NCBI RefSeq assembly: GCF_004104055.1
Contig: NZ_QOVJ01000001.1
Span: forward strand, 248,001-312,000
DNA from: Leeuwenhoekiella aestuarii
GTDB lineage: Bacteria > Bacteroidota > Bacteroidia > Flavobacteriales > Flavobacteriaceae
Reading direction: 5' to 3'
DNA length: 64,000 nt
Under the pieces are notes generated by a model. It did not search any database, was not told where the DNA came from, and was given only the letters and a program-made list of their open reading frames with translations. This document shows, piece by piece, positions 1 to 9,684 of this stretch. A program made the translations under genes and the position numbers. Each line of letters begins with the position of its first letter. The stretch's first letter is position 1.

Positions 1-533
1 CCTTCTTCACGATCTGGCCAGATCCGCTCGCTATAATTGACATCGATACTCAACTGCAACCCTAACTCTGAAGCTTCTTTTGCTGCTCGTAAAATTGTTT
101 GTTGTGCCGGATATTTACTAAGCGCAAAACACGTGGTATGAAAAATTTTAGCCTGTTTCAATAAAGCTGTTGGCAGTTGTTCTGAAACCAACTCCTTGTC
201 TGCTTCACGATAGGCTATAAAATCTGGAGTTCCGGTGGTTTTTGAAACGAATATCACGCTAGTAGGAAAATCATTCCGTATCGCTACCCCTTCCGTATTC
301 AGATTTAAATCGTTTAATTTTTGCTGGACAAAATCTCCTAATCCATCTTTACCTATCGCACAAACCAATCTGGAATTTAAGCCGAGTCGTTTTGTATTAA
401 CCGCAACATTTGTGGGACTTCCTCCTAAAAAACGCTGAAAACTTTCGGTCTCTGAGAGAGATACATTTTCTTGAATCCCTATAAAATCTAGGAGAATTTC
501 CCCCACGCAAATAATGTCAATTTCCTTTTTCAT
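1..533 (-). CDS. PfkB-family sugar kinase (fructokinase-like), 3' end beyond window
   Basis: The first 177 codons of a ribokinase/PfkB-family kinase are read on the minus strand from an ATG at 531-533; the C-terminal half lies outside the window. The N-terminus (VGEILLDF) and the glycine-rich sugar-binding motif GGSPTN at residues 37-42, followed by NVAVNTKRLG, are typical of fructokinases. A second family signature, IDVNYSERIWP, is near the end of the visible part. The start codon overlaps the TGA stop of the upstream glycosidase as ATGA, so the two are probably translationally coupled. The neighbouring glycosidase and SUT-like transporter suggest it phosphorylates fructose or glucose released from an imported disaccharide. 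The family is clear; the exact substrate is inferred, and the ATP-binding end and catalytic GAGD motif are not visible. Confidence 0.9.
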   Translation of the reverse strand, partial: MKKEIDIICVGEILLDFIGIQENVSLSETESFQRFLGGSPTNVAVNTKRLGLNSRLVCAIGKDGLGDFVQQKLNDLNLNTEGVAIRNDFPTSVIFVSKTTGTPDFIAYREADKELVSEQLPTALLKQAKIFHTTCFALSKYPAQQTILRAAKEASELGLQLSIDVNYSERIWPDREE

Positions 534-1702
534 AAAAAAAGTGTGTTTCCTTGTAGCGCCTGATGCACTAATACTGCTCCCGCCGCACTCCAAGTACAAT
601 ATGGCACTCCATTAGGCTCACCGGTTTTAGAATTGAAATTTTCATAAAAAGACCATTTCTCTTTTGCATTCAGCTTGTCAATCTGGCTCAAAACCTCTTC
701 GGCAAGCTCTTTTTTTCCCTGCTTAACAAGTCCCATAGCATAAAAACCATTCACCATCTGCCACGTCCCTCCATTATGGAATTCGTACGGGTAATTCCTA
801 AATTCGTATTTACAATTGTTAATTAAAAATCTCCAGTCTTCATCACCTTCTTTGATTACCGGCCAAAATGCAGGCAATAATTGCGTAGCTAAGCTTTTAC
901 GTGTAGCCTCAGTATAATCTATAAGTTGCGTTTTATCTTGATCATTGCCTAGGTCTAGCATCAGCGCAAGGCTATTTGCAAAAGCATCAAATTGTGTTTG
1001 ATAACCAGCAGGCTCTAATGATGCAACCCAATATGGTTTCTCATTTAAAGCAGCATACGCTTTAGGGTGATATACTCCCTCTTGTGAACCTCGTTGTTTA
1101 TAATTCTTAGTGAGTTTTGCTGTAATAGCCTCCAGTTTTTTTGAAAGAGCAGCATCTGCGTGAAGCTTCAAATACGACCGCATTGCCCAAACCCGAAGTA
1201 ATTGATCATATAAAATAAAACCCTGAGTAGGATATTCATCTGCCCAGTTTCCGCTTCGCGGAACATACATCAAATCCCCATCGTTATATTCCCAACTGTG
1301 CATCAATTCAAAACCTCTTAAAAGATGCGGCTTCATCATTCTCATAAATGCTGAATCTTCTGTTTTGAGTACATATTGACACACACCTATTATAAACCAC
1401 GACACCGTATCAACACGGCCAGCAAGACCACCAAAACTAAGTTCGACTTTTGCTTCTGTAAAATACACATTAGAAGGTATACTACCCAGATTATGCTGAT
1501 GTTCTGCCAGAGTAATTAGCGTTTGCTTAAAGGCTTCTACCAGTTTTGAATCTCCATCAACCAAACCGGCAAGGCCACATATCACACCGTCTCTAGCCCA
1601 AACCCTGCGATAATTTGCAATATCATTTGCACTGGCAAGAAATCCTTTTTCCGTAACAACTCTATGAAGTAAATCTATTGCTTGAGAATATGCTGTTGTC
1701 AT
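530..1702 (-). CDS. Glycoside hydrolase, GH100 / amylo-alpha-1,6-glucosidase-like
   Basis: A 390-residue cytoplasmic protein (no signal peptide) with features of the (alpha/alpha)6-barrel glycosidases. The segment YRRVWARDGVI near residue 30 resembles the catalytic-acid region of alkaline/neutral invertases (GH100), and YEFHNGGTWQMVNG near residue 308 resembles their YHNGGSW motif. A C-terminal TWSAAG segment near residue 370 also fits. It sits between a SUT/GPH-type sugar symporter and a PfkB kinase, with TAA/ATG abutting on one side and an ATGA overlap on the other, so all three form one operon. The simplest inference is intracellular cleavage of sucrose or a similar glucoside followed by phosphorylation of the product. 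A glycogen-debranching-like activity is the main alternative, since automatic annotation of this family is often 'amylo-alpha-1,6-glucosidase'. Confidence 0.75.
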   Translation of the reverse strand: MTTAYSQAIDLLHRVVTEKGFLASANDIANYRRVWARDGVICGLAGLVDGDSKLVEAFKQTLITLAEHQHNLGSIPSNVYFTEAKVELSFGGLAGRVDTVSWFIIGVCQYVLKTEDSAFMRMMKPHLLRGFELMHSWEYNDGDLMYVPRSGNWADEYPTQGFILYDQLLRVWAMRSYLKLHADAALSKKLEAITAKLTKNYKQRGSQEGVYHPKAYAALNEKPYWVASLEPAGYQTQFDAFANSLALMLDLGNDQDKTQLIDYTEATRKSLATQLLPAFWPVIKEGDEDWRFLINNCKYEFRNYPYEFHNGGTWQMVNGFYAMGLVKQGKKELAEEVLSQIDKLNAKEKWSFYENFNSKTGEPNGVPYCTWSAAGAVLVHQALQGNTLFL

Positions 1703-3181
1703 TTAGTTCATCTTAATTTCATCTGAAGAATAGCTCTTTTTTAACCGCAAAGCTAGTATTGCAGCAATGATAAAGAACACCCCTCCAAGAAGAATTGCAT
1801 TAATTGCATCGTTACCCAAAAGATTTTTAATTATAGGGCCAAAGGTTACCGTTTGTATCAACATAGGGATCACGATCATCATATTTACAATCCCCATATA
1901 AACGCCTCGCTTTTCTTCGGGAATTACTTTAGAAACCATCGCATAGGGTATTCCCATCATTGCCGCCCAACCTATACCAAACAAGATCATCGGGATGAGT
2001 AATGCATATTCGTTTTTAATATATGGCATACTTAACATAGCAACACCTGTAAAAACCAGACTCATCACATAAACGTTGCGCGAGCCGTATTTTTTAGCAA
2101 AAGGAACTAATGCGAGTGCCACAATCATGGTTACAAAATTATAAGTCCCATTCATCAAACCAGTTTGAGCCAGGGCTTGCTCAGAAACCATCTGAAAGTT
2201 TTGCGCAAAAGCCGTATCACCTGTACCTACTACCCCACCGCTGCGGCAGGCTTCCATAATACCTTCAAAACGCTGATTATCTTCTTCTGTTATTCCATAA
2301 ATACTGCTTCGCAACATCGGGGTTATAAACTGCCAATACACAAACAAGGCATACCATTGAAAGAAATAAACTGCCGCCAGTTTTTGCATCATCTTTGGCA
2401 TTTTACCTATCGCTCCAATAATTTCAGTAAAAGGTTCTTTTATGCGATCAATAAAATTAGACTCTCGTTTTTCGCGTTTCAGCTCTGCTAAAGCTTCGTC
2501 AGAAGGCGGAATTTCTGGTGTTTTCCATACTGACCAGGATATAGTTCCTACTGAAGCGATTGCACCTAAAAAGAAGGAATAATAAACCCAGGTTGGGATA
2601 TTGGAAACAGTTTCTGTTGCTGTGCTGCACAATGCTGCACTTTGATCTGCCGGAGCTCCAAACCAATCCTGAAACAAAAACAGTGAGAAGTTAGCAATGG
2701 TTATACCAGCACCTACAAAGAGACTTTGCATTTGATAACCAAAGGTAATCTGATCATCATTCAATTTATCACCCACAAAAGCCCGATACGGTTCCATTGC
2801 CGTATTATTTGCTACATCAAGAATCCACAAAAGACCTACTGCAAACCATAACTCTGGACTGAATGGAAAAGCAAAGAGACATAAACTACCCAAAATTGCT
2901 CCTATTAAAAAGAAAGGTTTTCTTCGTCCGCCCCATTTAGGCAACCAGGTCTTATCTGAAATCGCACCAATTATAGGCTGAATCAAAAGTCCGGTAACGG
3001 GACCTGCAAGATTTAACAATGGTAAATCTGCGTGGTCCGCACCCAGAAAAGAAAATATAGGATTGATAGCTGTTTGCTGCAGACCGAAACTAAACTGAAT
3101 ACCAAAAAAACCGACATTCATATTCCAAATCTGCCAAAAGGAAAGATTCGGTTTCTTTAAAGCACTTAAAAATTTATTCAT
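1703..3181 (-). CDS. Sugar:H+ symporter, SUT/GPH-type major facilitator
   Basis: A 492-residue membrane protein with about twelve hydrophobic segments. The N-terminal part holds the loop 2-3 signature of the glycoside-pentoside-hexuronide / sucrose transporter group (IGAISDKTW then GGRRKPF, near residues 75-90), like SGxxxQPxxGxxSD in plant SUT proteins. The second half contains a long cytoplasmic loop around residues 215-260 and a conserved GIPYAMVSK segment near residue 405. It is the first gene of the operon; its TAA lies directly before the ATG of the glycosidase. Together with the intracellular glycosidase and sugar kinase this suggests proton-coupled uptake of an intact disaccharide such as sucrose. 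The transporter class is well supported; the substrate is inferred from context. Confidence 0.85.
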   Translation of the reverse strand: MNKFLSALKKPNLSFWQIWNMNVGFFGIQFSFGLQQTAINPIFSFLGADHADLPLLNLAGPVTGLLIQPIIGAISDKTWLPKWGGRRKPFFLIGAILGSLCLFAFPFSPELWFAVGLLWILDVANNTAMEPYRAFVGDKLNDDQITFGYQMQSLFVGAGITIANFSLFLFQDWFGAPADQSAALCSTATETVSNIPTWVYYSFFLGAIASVGTISWSVWKTPEIPPSDEALAELKREKRESNFIDRIKEPFTEIIGAIGKMPKMMQKLAAVYFFQWYALFVYWQFITPMLRSSIYGITEEDNQRFEGIMEACRSGGVVGTGDTAFAQNFQMVSEQALAQTGLMNGTYNFVTMIVALALVPFAKKYGSRNVYVMSLVFTGVAMLSMPYIKNEYALLIPMILFGIGWAAMMGIPYAMVSKVIPEEKRGVYMGIVNMMIVIPMLIQTVTFGPIIKNLLGNDAINAILLGGVFFIIAAILALRLKKSYSSDEIKMN

Positions 3182-3248
3182 AAGTGGGTGTAATAAACTA
3201 GAAGATCATTTTAGCTTGAGATGAGCAATTTTGCCTTTTTACTAATTT

Positions 3249-3260
3249 CAAACGTTTTCA
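3249..3260. promoter_or_regulatory. Possible LacI-family operator upstream of the sugar operon
   Basis: The palindromic core AAACGTTT with a central CG lies 69-79 bases upstream of the transporter start codon. This core is typical of LacI/GalR-family operators, which often control sugar operons. The outer positions are only partly symmetric and no regulator gene is in view, so this is a weak call. Confidence 0.3.
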
Positions 3261-3338
3261 TTAATTAAAACAATAATTTAAGGTTTCAATATACAAGAAT
3301 ACAGAAATATATTCCTTAAAAACTTAAGAAAATATTAA

Positions 3339-4271
3339 CTATTGTTTATTATCTAAAAACTCAATATTCCGCACCAGTCCTGAGTACTTAGTGCGCTTTA
3401 CAGGAGATTTTCTAAATATTTCAGAAAACAACTCTTGTGTTAACTCACGCCATTCTTTTTTAGAATTCTCCAGAATTTGAGGTTTAGGGTTGAAAAGAGG
3501 TTCAGAGTGCGGCTTAGAGAATCGGTTCCAAGGACAAACATCTTGACATACATCACAACCAAACATCCAATCATCCATCTTATCCTGAGCATAATCTGGG
3601 ATTTCATTTTTAAGTTCTATCGTATAATAACTGATGCACTTACTACCATCTACAATATACGGATCAACAATAGCTTGTGTGGGACACGCGTCTATACAAG
3701 CAGTACACGAACCACAATGATCTGTCACTGGTGTATCATACTCAAGATCTAAGTCAATAATCAATTCTGCGATAAAATAAAACGAACCTACTTGTTTAGT
3801 GAGTAAATTGCTGTGTTTACCTACCCAGCCTAATCCGCTTTTTGCCGCCCAGGCTTTATCGAGAACCGGTGCTGAGTCAACAAAAGCTCTTCCATCTACT
3901 TCACCAATATTCTCTCTGATATATTCTAAAAACTCTTTCAGCTTATCTTTAATGACAAAATGATAATCTGTTCCATAAGCATATTTAGAGATCTTAAAGG
4001 AATCTTCTCGTTGTTGTTCTTCCGGAAAATAATTAAGCAATAAGGAAACTACGCTTTTAGCTCCAGGAACAAGCAACCTAGGATCAAGACGCTTATCAAA
4101 ATGGTTTTCCATATAGCGCATTTCACCGTTCATGTTTTTCTTCAGCCAGTTCTCTAACCGCGGAGCTTCTTCCTCTAAAAAGCCTGCTTGAGAAATACCA
4201 CAAGACATAAAGCCAATACGTTTTGCTTCGGCTTTAATTAATCTGGTATATTCGGCTTTTTTTGTATTCAA
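3339..4271 (-). CDS. queG: Epoxyqueuosine reductase
   Basis: QueG performs the last step of queuosine synthesis, reducing epoxyqueuosine at the wobble base of tRNAs, using cobalamin and two [4Fe-4S] clusters in the cytoplasm. The sequence has the family's N-terminal segment ([10 protein letters not shown]), the [20 protein letters not shown] region near residue 130, a first ferredoxin motif [12 protein letters not shown] near residue 187 and a second [10 protein letters not shown] near residue 240. Its 310 residues match the short form of the family, without the C-terminal HEAT-like extension of the E. coli enzyme. Its ATG overlaps the stop of the P450 gene by four bases (ATGA), so it is the last gene of a ruvB-P450-queG string. 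Confidence 0.96.
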   Translation of the reverse strand: MNTKKAEYTRLIKAEAKRIGFMSCGISQAGFLEEEAPRLENWLKKNMNGEMRYMENHFDKRLDPRLLVPGAKSVVSLLLNYFPEEQQREDSFKISKYAYGTDYHFVIKDKLKEFLEYIRENIGEVDGRAFVDSAPVLDKAWAAKSGLGWVGKHSNLLTKQVGSFYFIAELIIDLDLEYDTPVTDHCGSCTACIDACPTQAIVDPYIVDGSKCISYYTIELKNEIPDYAQDKMDDWMFGCDVCQDVCPWNRFSKPHSEPLFNPKPQILENSKKEWRELTQELFSEIFRKSPVKRTKYSGLVRNIEFLDNKQ

Positions 4272-5590
4272 ATGTCGCGCGGAATAAAATTTAAGATAGA
4301 GTTTTTAGGCTTTAAAGTTATCAACGGATTGATCTCTATGGGCTCAGGTTTATAGGTTATTTTGAACTTTTTAATGAGTTGAGCTACCGCCAAAATCATT
4401 TCATACATCGCAAAATTATTACCGATACACATTCTAGGACCTGCACCAAAAGGATAATAATAGGGCGAATATTTCAAACTTTCATCTTCAAAACGATCCG
4501 GAATAAAATGCTCTGGGTTTTCCCAAAAATCTTCATGTCTGTGGATCTCAAAGATCGAAAACAAGATATTAGCCCCCGCTTCAATCTTAAATCCTGAAAT
4601 GAAATCCTCTTCTAAACTAATACGGTCAATAAAGTATGCAGGTGGGTATAAACGCATCGACTCATTTACCACATTATTTATAAATTTCATTCCTTTCAAT
4701 TGCTCCAATAAGTCAACCTCTTCTATTTGCTCAACTTCTTTAAAAACTCGCTCCTGAACATCTTGATGTCTGGCTAGTAATTCTGCAGTAAAGGTCAAGG
4801 CATTAGAAGTTGTCTCGTGACCAGCAATAAATAAAATCAAAATCTCATCAATTAATTGCTCTCGCTCCATTGCTGTGCCGTCATTATAACGTGCATCAAG
4901 TAACATATCTAAAACATCATTCTCCTTTTGTCCACTGGCGATTCGCTCATCTACTAATTTGTCAAGAATTTGACGCGCCTCTTGTGTAAGTTTTAAATTA
5001 TTTCTCAGCTTACCAGATATCTTAAACCACCAGCGTAAATAAGGCTGACGTAATTCTCTCACCATCATTTTCTGAGCAGACTCCGTTATATACTGTAAGC
5101 GATTGATACTTTTCTGATCAACCGCACTACTGAATAAAGACTGAACCACGGTTTGGAAAGTTAGATCATTAAACACCGGGAAAATATCAAAGGGTTCATT
5201 GACCACCACCTTATTCAATTCTGTAGTAATAGCTTGATTTATTTTAGCAATTATCTGCGTCAATTGCTTTTTATGAAAAGCAGGCTGAATAAGCTTACGC
5301 TGCTTAGTCCAATGCTTTCCGTTTGAAGTCAACAAACCACGACCTACATACTTTGCCAGATCTTTAGTCTGAATTGGAGATTTATGATAATTTTTTTGAT
5401 TTTTCTGAAGCGCATGTTGCGCAAATAATGCATCTCTGCTAAAAATAACGCTTTTAGAAAAACTGAGATTCAGACGAAAAGTATCACCCTTCTCTCTAAA
5501 GTTTTGATGATGAAAAGGTAACGGGTTTTTTAAAATTTTAAGTGCCGATCTAAAAAACTGCAGGATAGAAACTTCTGGAATCTTTTGCAT
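4268..5590 (-). CDS. Cytochrome P450
   Basis: A 440-residue soluble P450. The I-helix oxygen-activation motif AGHETTS is near residue 257, the K-helix ExxR motif is ESMR in [11 protein letters not shown], the meander motif is PDRFED, and the heme-thiolate loop is [12 protein letters not shown] with the axial cysteine near residue 385. There is no membrane anchor. It resembles the bacterial CYP102/CYP4-like group rather than camphor-type CYP101, which suggests a fatty acid or other lipid substrate, but the substrate cannot be read from the sequence. No ferredoxin or reductase is adjacent. It starts three bases after ruvB and overlaps queG, so it is co-transcribed with housekeeping genes with which it has no obvious functional tie. 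Confidence 0.93.
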   Translation of the reverse strand: MQKIPEVSILQFFRSALKILKNPLPFHHQNFREKGDTFRLNLSFSKSVIFSRDALFAQHALQKNQKNYHKSPIQTKDLAKYVGRGLLTSNGKHWTKQRKLIQPAFHKKQLTQIIAKINQAITTELNKVVVNEPFDIFPVFNDLTFQTVVQSLFSSAVDQKSINRLQYITESAQKMMVRELRQPYLRWWFKISGKLRNNLKLTQEARQILDKLVDERIASGQKENDVLDMLLDARYNDGTAMEREQLIDEILILFIAGHETTSNALTFTAELLARHQDVQERVFKEVEQIEEVDLLEQLKGMKFINNVVNESMRLYPPAYFIDRISLEEDFISGFKIEAGANILFSIFEIHRHEDFWENPEHFIPDRFEDESLKYSPYYYPFGAGPRMCIGNNFAMYEMILAVAQLIKKFKITYKPEPIEINPLITLKPKNSILNFIPRDI

Positions 5591-5593
5591 AGT

Positions 5594-6616
5594 CTAAAAC
5601 AAACCTCCCTGAACAGGACCTTTGACTCTATTAAGATGTTTATACGCTGCTTCAGTAACCTCTCGCCCACGTGGAGTACGTATAATAAATCCTTGCTGAA
5701 TAAGGAACGGCTCATAAACTTCCTCGATGGTTTCGCCACTTTCAGAAACAGCTGTTGCGAGAGTGGTAATCCCAACCGGACCACCCTTAAATTTATCGAT
5801 AATAGTTGCGAGAATCTTGTTATCCATTTCATCTAAACCGTGCGCATCTACATTTAAAGCTTTTAGACCAAAACGTGCAATTTCAATATCTATAGTTCCA
5901 TTACCTTTAATCTCTGCAAAGTCACGCACACGACGCAACAATGCATTTGCAATACGAGGTGTACCGCGGCTTCTACCTGCAATTTCAATAGCAGCTTGCA
6001 TACCTATAGGCACTTGTAAAATATCCGCACTACGTTGAACAATAGTAGTTAGCAACTCTGTATTATAATACTGAAGACGCGAAGAAATACCGAACCGTGC
6101 TCGCATAGGAGCAGTTAACAGTCCCGAACGAGTAGTTGCTCCTATAAGTGTAAAAGGATTCAAATTGATCTGAACGGTCCGAGCATTCGGTCCGCTTTCA
6201 ATCATTATATCAATCTTGTAATCCTCCATAGCCGAGTATAAATACTCTTCAACTATAGGACTCAATCTGTGAATTTCATCTATAAATAAAACATCACGTT
6301 CTTCTAAGTTGGTAAGTAACCCTGCAAGATCACCTGGTTTATCTAAAACAGGACCAGATGTTACCTTGATACTAACACCTAATTCGTTTGCTAAGATGTT
6401 TGCTAAAGTTGTTTTACCTAATCCAGGAGGGCCGTGAAAGAGCGTGTGATCTAATGCCTCGCCCCTTCGATTTGCAGCTTGAACAAATATCTCTAGATTT
6501 TCAATAACTTGCTCTTGACCAGTAAAATCTCCAAAGCTAAGCGGCCTTAAGGCACGTTCTATATCATACTCTTCAGGAGTAAACCCCTCCCCACTTGCAT
6601 CTAAATTCTCATTCAT
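5594..6616 (-). CDS. ruvB: Holliday junction branch migration ATPase RuvB
   Basis: RuvB is the hexameric AAA+ motor that, with RuvA, migrates Holliday junctions in recombinational repair. The 340-residue protein has the N-terminal [11 protein letters not shown] segment, Walker [12 protein letters not shown] near residue 64, Walker [10 protein letters not shown] near residue 114, the RuvB-specific beta-hairpin region ([12 protein letters not shown]), sensor motif GATTRSGLL, an arginine finger in MRARFGI, and the sensor-2/winged-helix segment [17 protein letters not shown]. Length and order are standard. ruvA and ruvC are not adjacent. It lies just downstream of the oxidase genes but behind a terminator-like hairpin, and heads the ruvB-P450-queG string. 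Confidence 0.98.
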   Translation of the reverse strand: MNENLDASGEGFTPEEYDIERALRPLSFGDFTGQEQVIENLEIFVQAANRRGEALDHTLFHGPPGLGKTTLANILANELGVSIKVTSGPVLDKPGDLAGLLTNLEERDVLFIDEIHRLSPIVEEYLYSAMEDYKIDIMIESGPNARTVQINLNPFTLIGATTRSGLLTAPMRARFGISSRLQYYNTELLTTIVQRSADILQVPIGMQAAIEIAGRSRGTPRIANALLRRVRDFAEIKGNGTIDIEIARFGLKALNVDAHGLDEMDNKILATIIDKFKGGPVGITTLATAVSESGETIEEVYEPFLIQQGFIIRTPRGREVTEAAYKHLNRVKGPVQGGLF

Positions 6617-6691
6617 AACGTAAAGATACTAAATAGGCTTTTTGAAAATATAGCCAATTTATCAAAAGCAGAAATAAATATAATTACAAAT

Positions 6692-6720
6692 AAAAAAGCC
6701 CGCCAATAGCGAGCTTTTTT
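6692..6720 (-). terminator. Intrinsic terminator after ctaD
   Basis: An imperfect stem (A6-GC-x-CGC pairing with GCG-x-GC-T6) with a five-base loop and a run of T on the minus strand, 18 bases beyond the ctaD stop. It ends the eight-gene act-cta operon before ruvB. Confidence 0.75.
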
Positions 6721-6737
6721 ATTTGTAGTATTTGAAT

Positions 6738-8564
6738 CTAGTGATTCATTTCTTCTTCATTTTCCTGAAGTGGAACAGTCTGCGGAACAAAGTCCTGACC
6801 TGCTATTACATAATCTGTCTCATCTTCATTCAATTTACTATAGTCATAAGGCCAACGGTAAACTGAAGGTAAATCTCCAGCCCAGTTACCATGTATATGC
6901 TTTAATTCTGTAGTCCATTCTAATGTATTGGATTTCCAAGGGTTTTTAGGTCCTTTCTTTCCGTAGAAAATAGACGAAATAAAGTTATATAAGAATACAA
7001 GTTGTACAGCAGCTGTTATGATTGCAGCAACCGTAATCATCATATTAACATCTGCCAAATCATCAAAGTATGGGAAAGCAGTGTTAGAATAATAACGTCT
7101 TGGCAGACCAGCCATACCTATAAAGTGCATCGGAAAAAACACCGCGTAAGAACCTATCGCAGTCACCCAGAAGTGAACATAACCTAAATTCTTATTAAGC
7201 ATCTTACCTTCAAACATTTTAGGGAACCAGTGATAAACACCAGCAAATAGACCATAAAGTGCAGATATACCCATTACCAAGTGGAAATGCGCCACTACGA
7301 AATAGGTGTCATGAACGTTTATATCTAGTGTACTATCTCCTAAAATAATTCCAGTTAAACCACCAGTAATGAAAGTTGAAACTAAACCTATTGAGAATAG
7401 CATTGCAGGGTTCATCTGTAGATTACCCTTCCATAAAGTAGTTATATAGTTAAACGCTTTTACTGCAGATGGGATCGCGATCAACAATGTGGTAAATGTA
7501 AATACAGAACCTAAGAATGGATTCATACCTGATACGAACATATGATGACCCCACACAATAGTAGATAAGAAAGCAATTGCAAGTATTGAGGCTATCATCG
7601 CACGATAACCAAAGATAGGCTTACGGGAGTTTGTCGCGATAACTTCTGATGAAATACCTAACGCAGGTAATAATACAATATATACCTCAGGGTGACCTAA
7701 GAACCAAAATAAGTGCTCAAATAAAACCGGAGAACCACCGCTATTATGTAATACTTCACCACCTATATATATATCTGAAAGAAAGAAAGAAGTACCAAAA
7801 CTTCTATCCATAATTAAAAGTAAGGCTGCAGATAATAATACAGGAAACGAAACAATACCAATAATTGCAGTTACAAAAAAGGCCCATATGGTTAATGGAA
7901 GTCTAGTCATAGACATACCTTTAGTACGTAAATTAATAACAGTAACCACATAGTTTAATGATCCAAGCAACGAAGATGCTATAAAAAATGCCATTGAAAC
8001 TAGCCAAAGAGTCATCCCTGCACCAGACGCTGAAATAGATTCAGGAAGCGCACTTAATGGTGGATAAATCGTCCAACCAGCAGCTGCAGGTCCTGCTTCA
8101 ACAAATAAAGAAGAACACATTATTACTGCAGAAATAAAGAATAACCAATAAGAAACCATGTTTAAGAAACCAGAAGCCATATCACGCGCTCCAATTTGCA
8201 ATGGAATCAATAAGTTACTAAACGTACCACTCAAACCAGCTGTAAGTACAAAGAATACCATTATAGTACCGTGAATGGTTACAAGTGAAAGATAAATACT
8301 TGGATCCATTACTCCGTCAGGAGCCCATTTACCCAAAAAAATCTCAAAAATTGTAAAGCTTTTTTCAGGCCAAGCTAATTGCATTCTAAATAGTATAGAC
8401 ATTGCAATACCAATGAAGCCCATTATTAAGCCAGTAATCAAATACTGCTTGGAGATCATTTTATGATCTGTACTGAAAATATATTTAGTTATAAAAGTCT
8501 GGTGATGGTCATGATGTGCGTGATCATCGTGAGCATGTTCCAAAGCTGTTGCGTTTGCTGACAT
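6738..8564 (-). CDS. ctaD: Cytochrome c oxidase subunit I
   Basis: The catalytic heme a / heme a3-CuB subunit of a type A1 heme-copper oxidase, in the inner membrane. The 608-residue protein has about twelve membrane helices and all key elements: N-terminal heme-a ligand in TIHGTIMVFF, the SNLLIPLQIGARDMA D-channel entry, the CuB histidine with cross-linked tyrosine in GHPEVYIVL, the two CuB histidines in WGHHMFVSG, and the heme ligands in HDTYFVVAHFHLVMG. The first 20 residues are strikingly rich in histidine and aspartate (HAHDDHAHHDHH). It is the last gene of the act-cta operon; oxidase subunits III and IV are not in the window. Confidence 0.98.
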   Translation of the reverse strand: MSANATALEHAHDDHAHHDHHQTFITKYIFSTDHKMISKQYLITGLIMGFIGIAMSILFRMQLAWPEKSFTIFEIFLGKWAPDGVMDPSIYLSLVTIHGTIMVFFVLTAGLSGTFSNLLIPLQIGARDMASGFLNMVSYWLFFISAVIMCSSLFVEAGPAAAGWTIYPPLSALPESISASGAGMTLWLVSMAFFIASSLLGSLNYVVTVINLRTKGMSMTRLPLTIWAFFVTAIIGIVSFPVLLSAALLLIMDRSFGTSFFLSDIYIGGEVLHNSGGSPVLFEHLFWFLGHPEVYIVLLPALGISSEVIATNSRKPIFGYRAMIASILAIAFLSTIVWGHHMFVSGMNPFLGSVFTFTTLLIAIPSAVKAFNYITTLWKGNLQMNPAMLFSIGLVSTFITGGLTGIILGDSTLDINVHDTYFVVAHFHLVMGISALYGLFAGVYHWFPKMFEGKMLNKNLGYVHFWVTAIGSYAVFFPMHFIGMAGLPRRYYSNTAFPYFDDLADVNMMITVAAIITAAVQLVFLYNFISSIFYGKKGPKNPWKSNTLEWTTELKHIHGNWAGDLPSVYRWPYDYSKLNEDETDYVIAGQDFVPQTVPLQENEEEMNH

Positions 8565-8590
8565 ATCTAGTTTCGTTTAAATAACAATTT

Positions 8591-9658
8591 CTATTGAGCT
8601 ACACTAGCCTCAAAGGTTTTCTGAGTCTTAATCCACTTCTCATAATCTTCCTGAGACTCAACAATAATTTTCATTTGCATGTTATAATGACTTTCTCCAC
8701 AAATCTTATTACACAATAAGTAATAATCAAACTCATCATAATCATCTAAAGCAGGTTCGCCGGCGGCTACCAACTTCTTACTTTTCTCTTTACGTATTTC
8801 TTGAATTGTACGCATCTTATCCTGCATATAATCCGTTTTACGTATTTCTTCTGTTGTAACTGTTGGTGTAAAAGAAAACTGAGTAATCATACCCGGAACA
8901 ACGTTCATTTGAGCTCTAAAGTGAGGCATATAAGCAGAATGCAGAACGTCTTGTGATCTTAATTTAAAAATTACCTGACGCCCTACAGGCAAGTGTAATT
9001 CTTGAGTTACAACATCATCTTGACCATCTAAATCACTAGGATCTATACCTAATTGATTAATACCTTCTATAAAACGAACATTTGCATCTCCCAAGATATT
9101 ATCTTCCCCAGCATAACGTGCTTTCCAGTTAAAGCGCTGTGCGTATAACTCTACTACTAATGCATCCTCATCTTCGTCAAAGTTCATAATATCAGACCAA
9201 GTAAATAGTCCGTAGATAATTAAACCAGCCAATACAATTACTGGAATAATCGTCCATATGAATTCTAGCTTATCATTGTCTGCATAAAAAAGAGCACGTT
9301 GCCCCTTTTTCCCATTGTATTTGTATGCAAAGAAATGCAATAAGAATTGTGTTATGATCTGCACTACCATAATCAAAGCAATAGATATGAACATCAAATT
9401 ATCATATTTACTACCGTGTGCAGATGAAGCTTCAGGCAAATAGAACTTAGAGTAGTGCCAGAAACAATAAAACATTAAAAAGTAAAGGAAAACCATAAAC
9501 ATAACCATCAATTTGGCGTTGATTCGGTTATCCTTTCCGTTAGCAACTTCACCAGATTCTCCTGAAGAGTTTCCTTTAGAAAGCGCATATATTTTATTCA
9601 TTTGCCATATTGCTACAGCAAAAAGAATGATTACAATAAGTACTAAAAAAACGGTCAT
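8591..9658 (-). CDS. ctaC: Cytochrome c oxidase subunit II (CuA)
   Basis: The subunit that receives electrons at the dinuclear CuA centre and passes them to subunit I. The 355-residue protein has an extra N-terminal membrane helix (residues 1-18), then the two usual helices near residues 48-72 and 88-112, with a third hydrophobic stretch near 130-150, and a periplasmic cupredoxin domain. The CuA ligand set is visible as CNKICGESHYNMQM near residue 320, with the first histidine in LHSAYMPHFRAQ and the aromatic path in the helix loop. There is no fused cytochrome c domain, so the donor must be the heme of ActE or ActA. It lies between actF and ctaD in one operon. Confidence 0.97.
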   Translation of the reverse strand: MTVFLVLIVIILFAVAIWQMNKIYALSKGNSSGESGEVANGKDNRINAKLMVMFMVFLYFLMFYCFWHYSKFYLPEASSAHGSKYDNLMFISIALIMVVQIITQFLLHFFAYKYNGKKGQRALFYADNDKLEFIWTIIPVIVLAGLIIYGLFTWSDIMNFDEDEDALVVELYAQRFNWKARYAGEDNILGDANVRFIEGINQLGIDPSDLDGQDDVVTQELHLPVGRQVIFKLRSQDVLHSAYMPHFRAQMNVVPGMITQFSFTPTVTTEEIRKTDYMQDKMRTIQEIRKEKSKKLVAAGEPALDDYDEFDYYLLCNKICGESHYNMQMKIIVESQEDYEKWIKTQKTFEASVAQ

Positions 9659-9684
9659 TGTTGTGTTTTTTCTGTTCGTTGATA

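Noticed and set aside
235-438. A 67-residue plus-strand frame at the window start
   Set aside because: It is opposite the PfkB kinase, which has clear motifs in this region on the minus strand.
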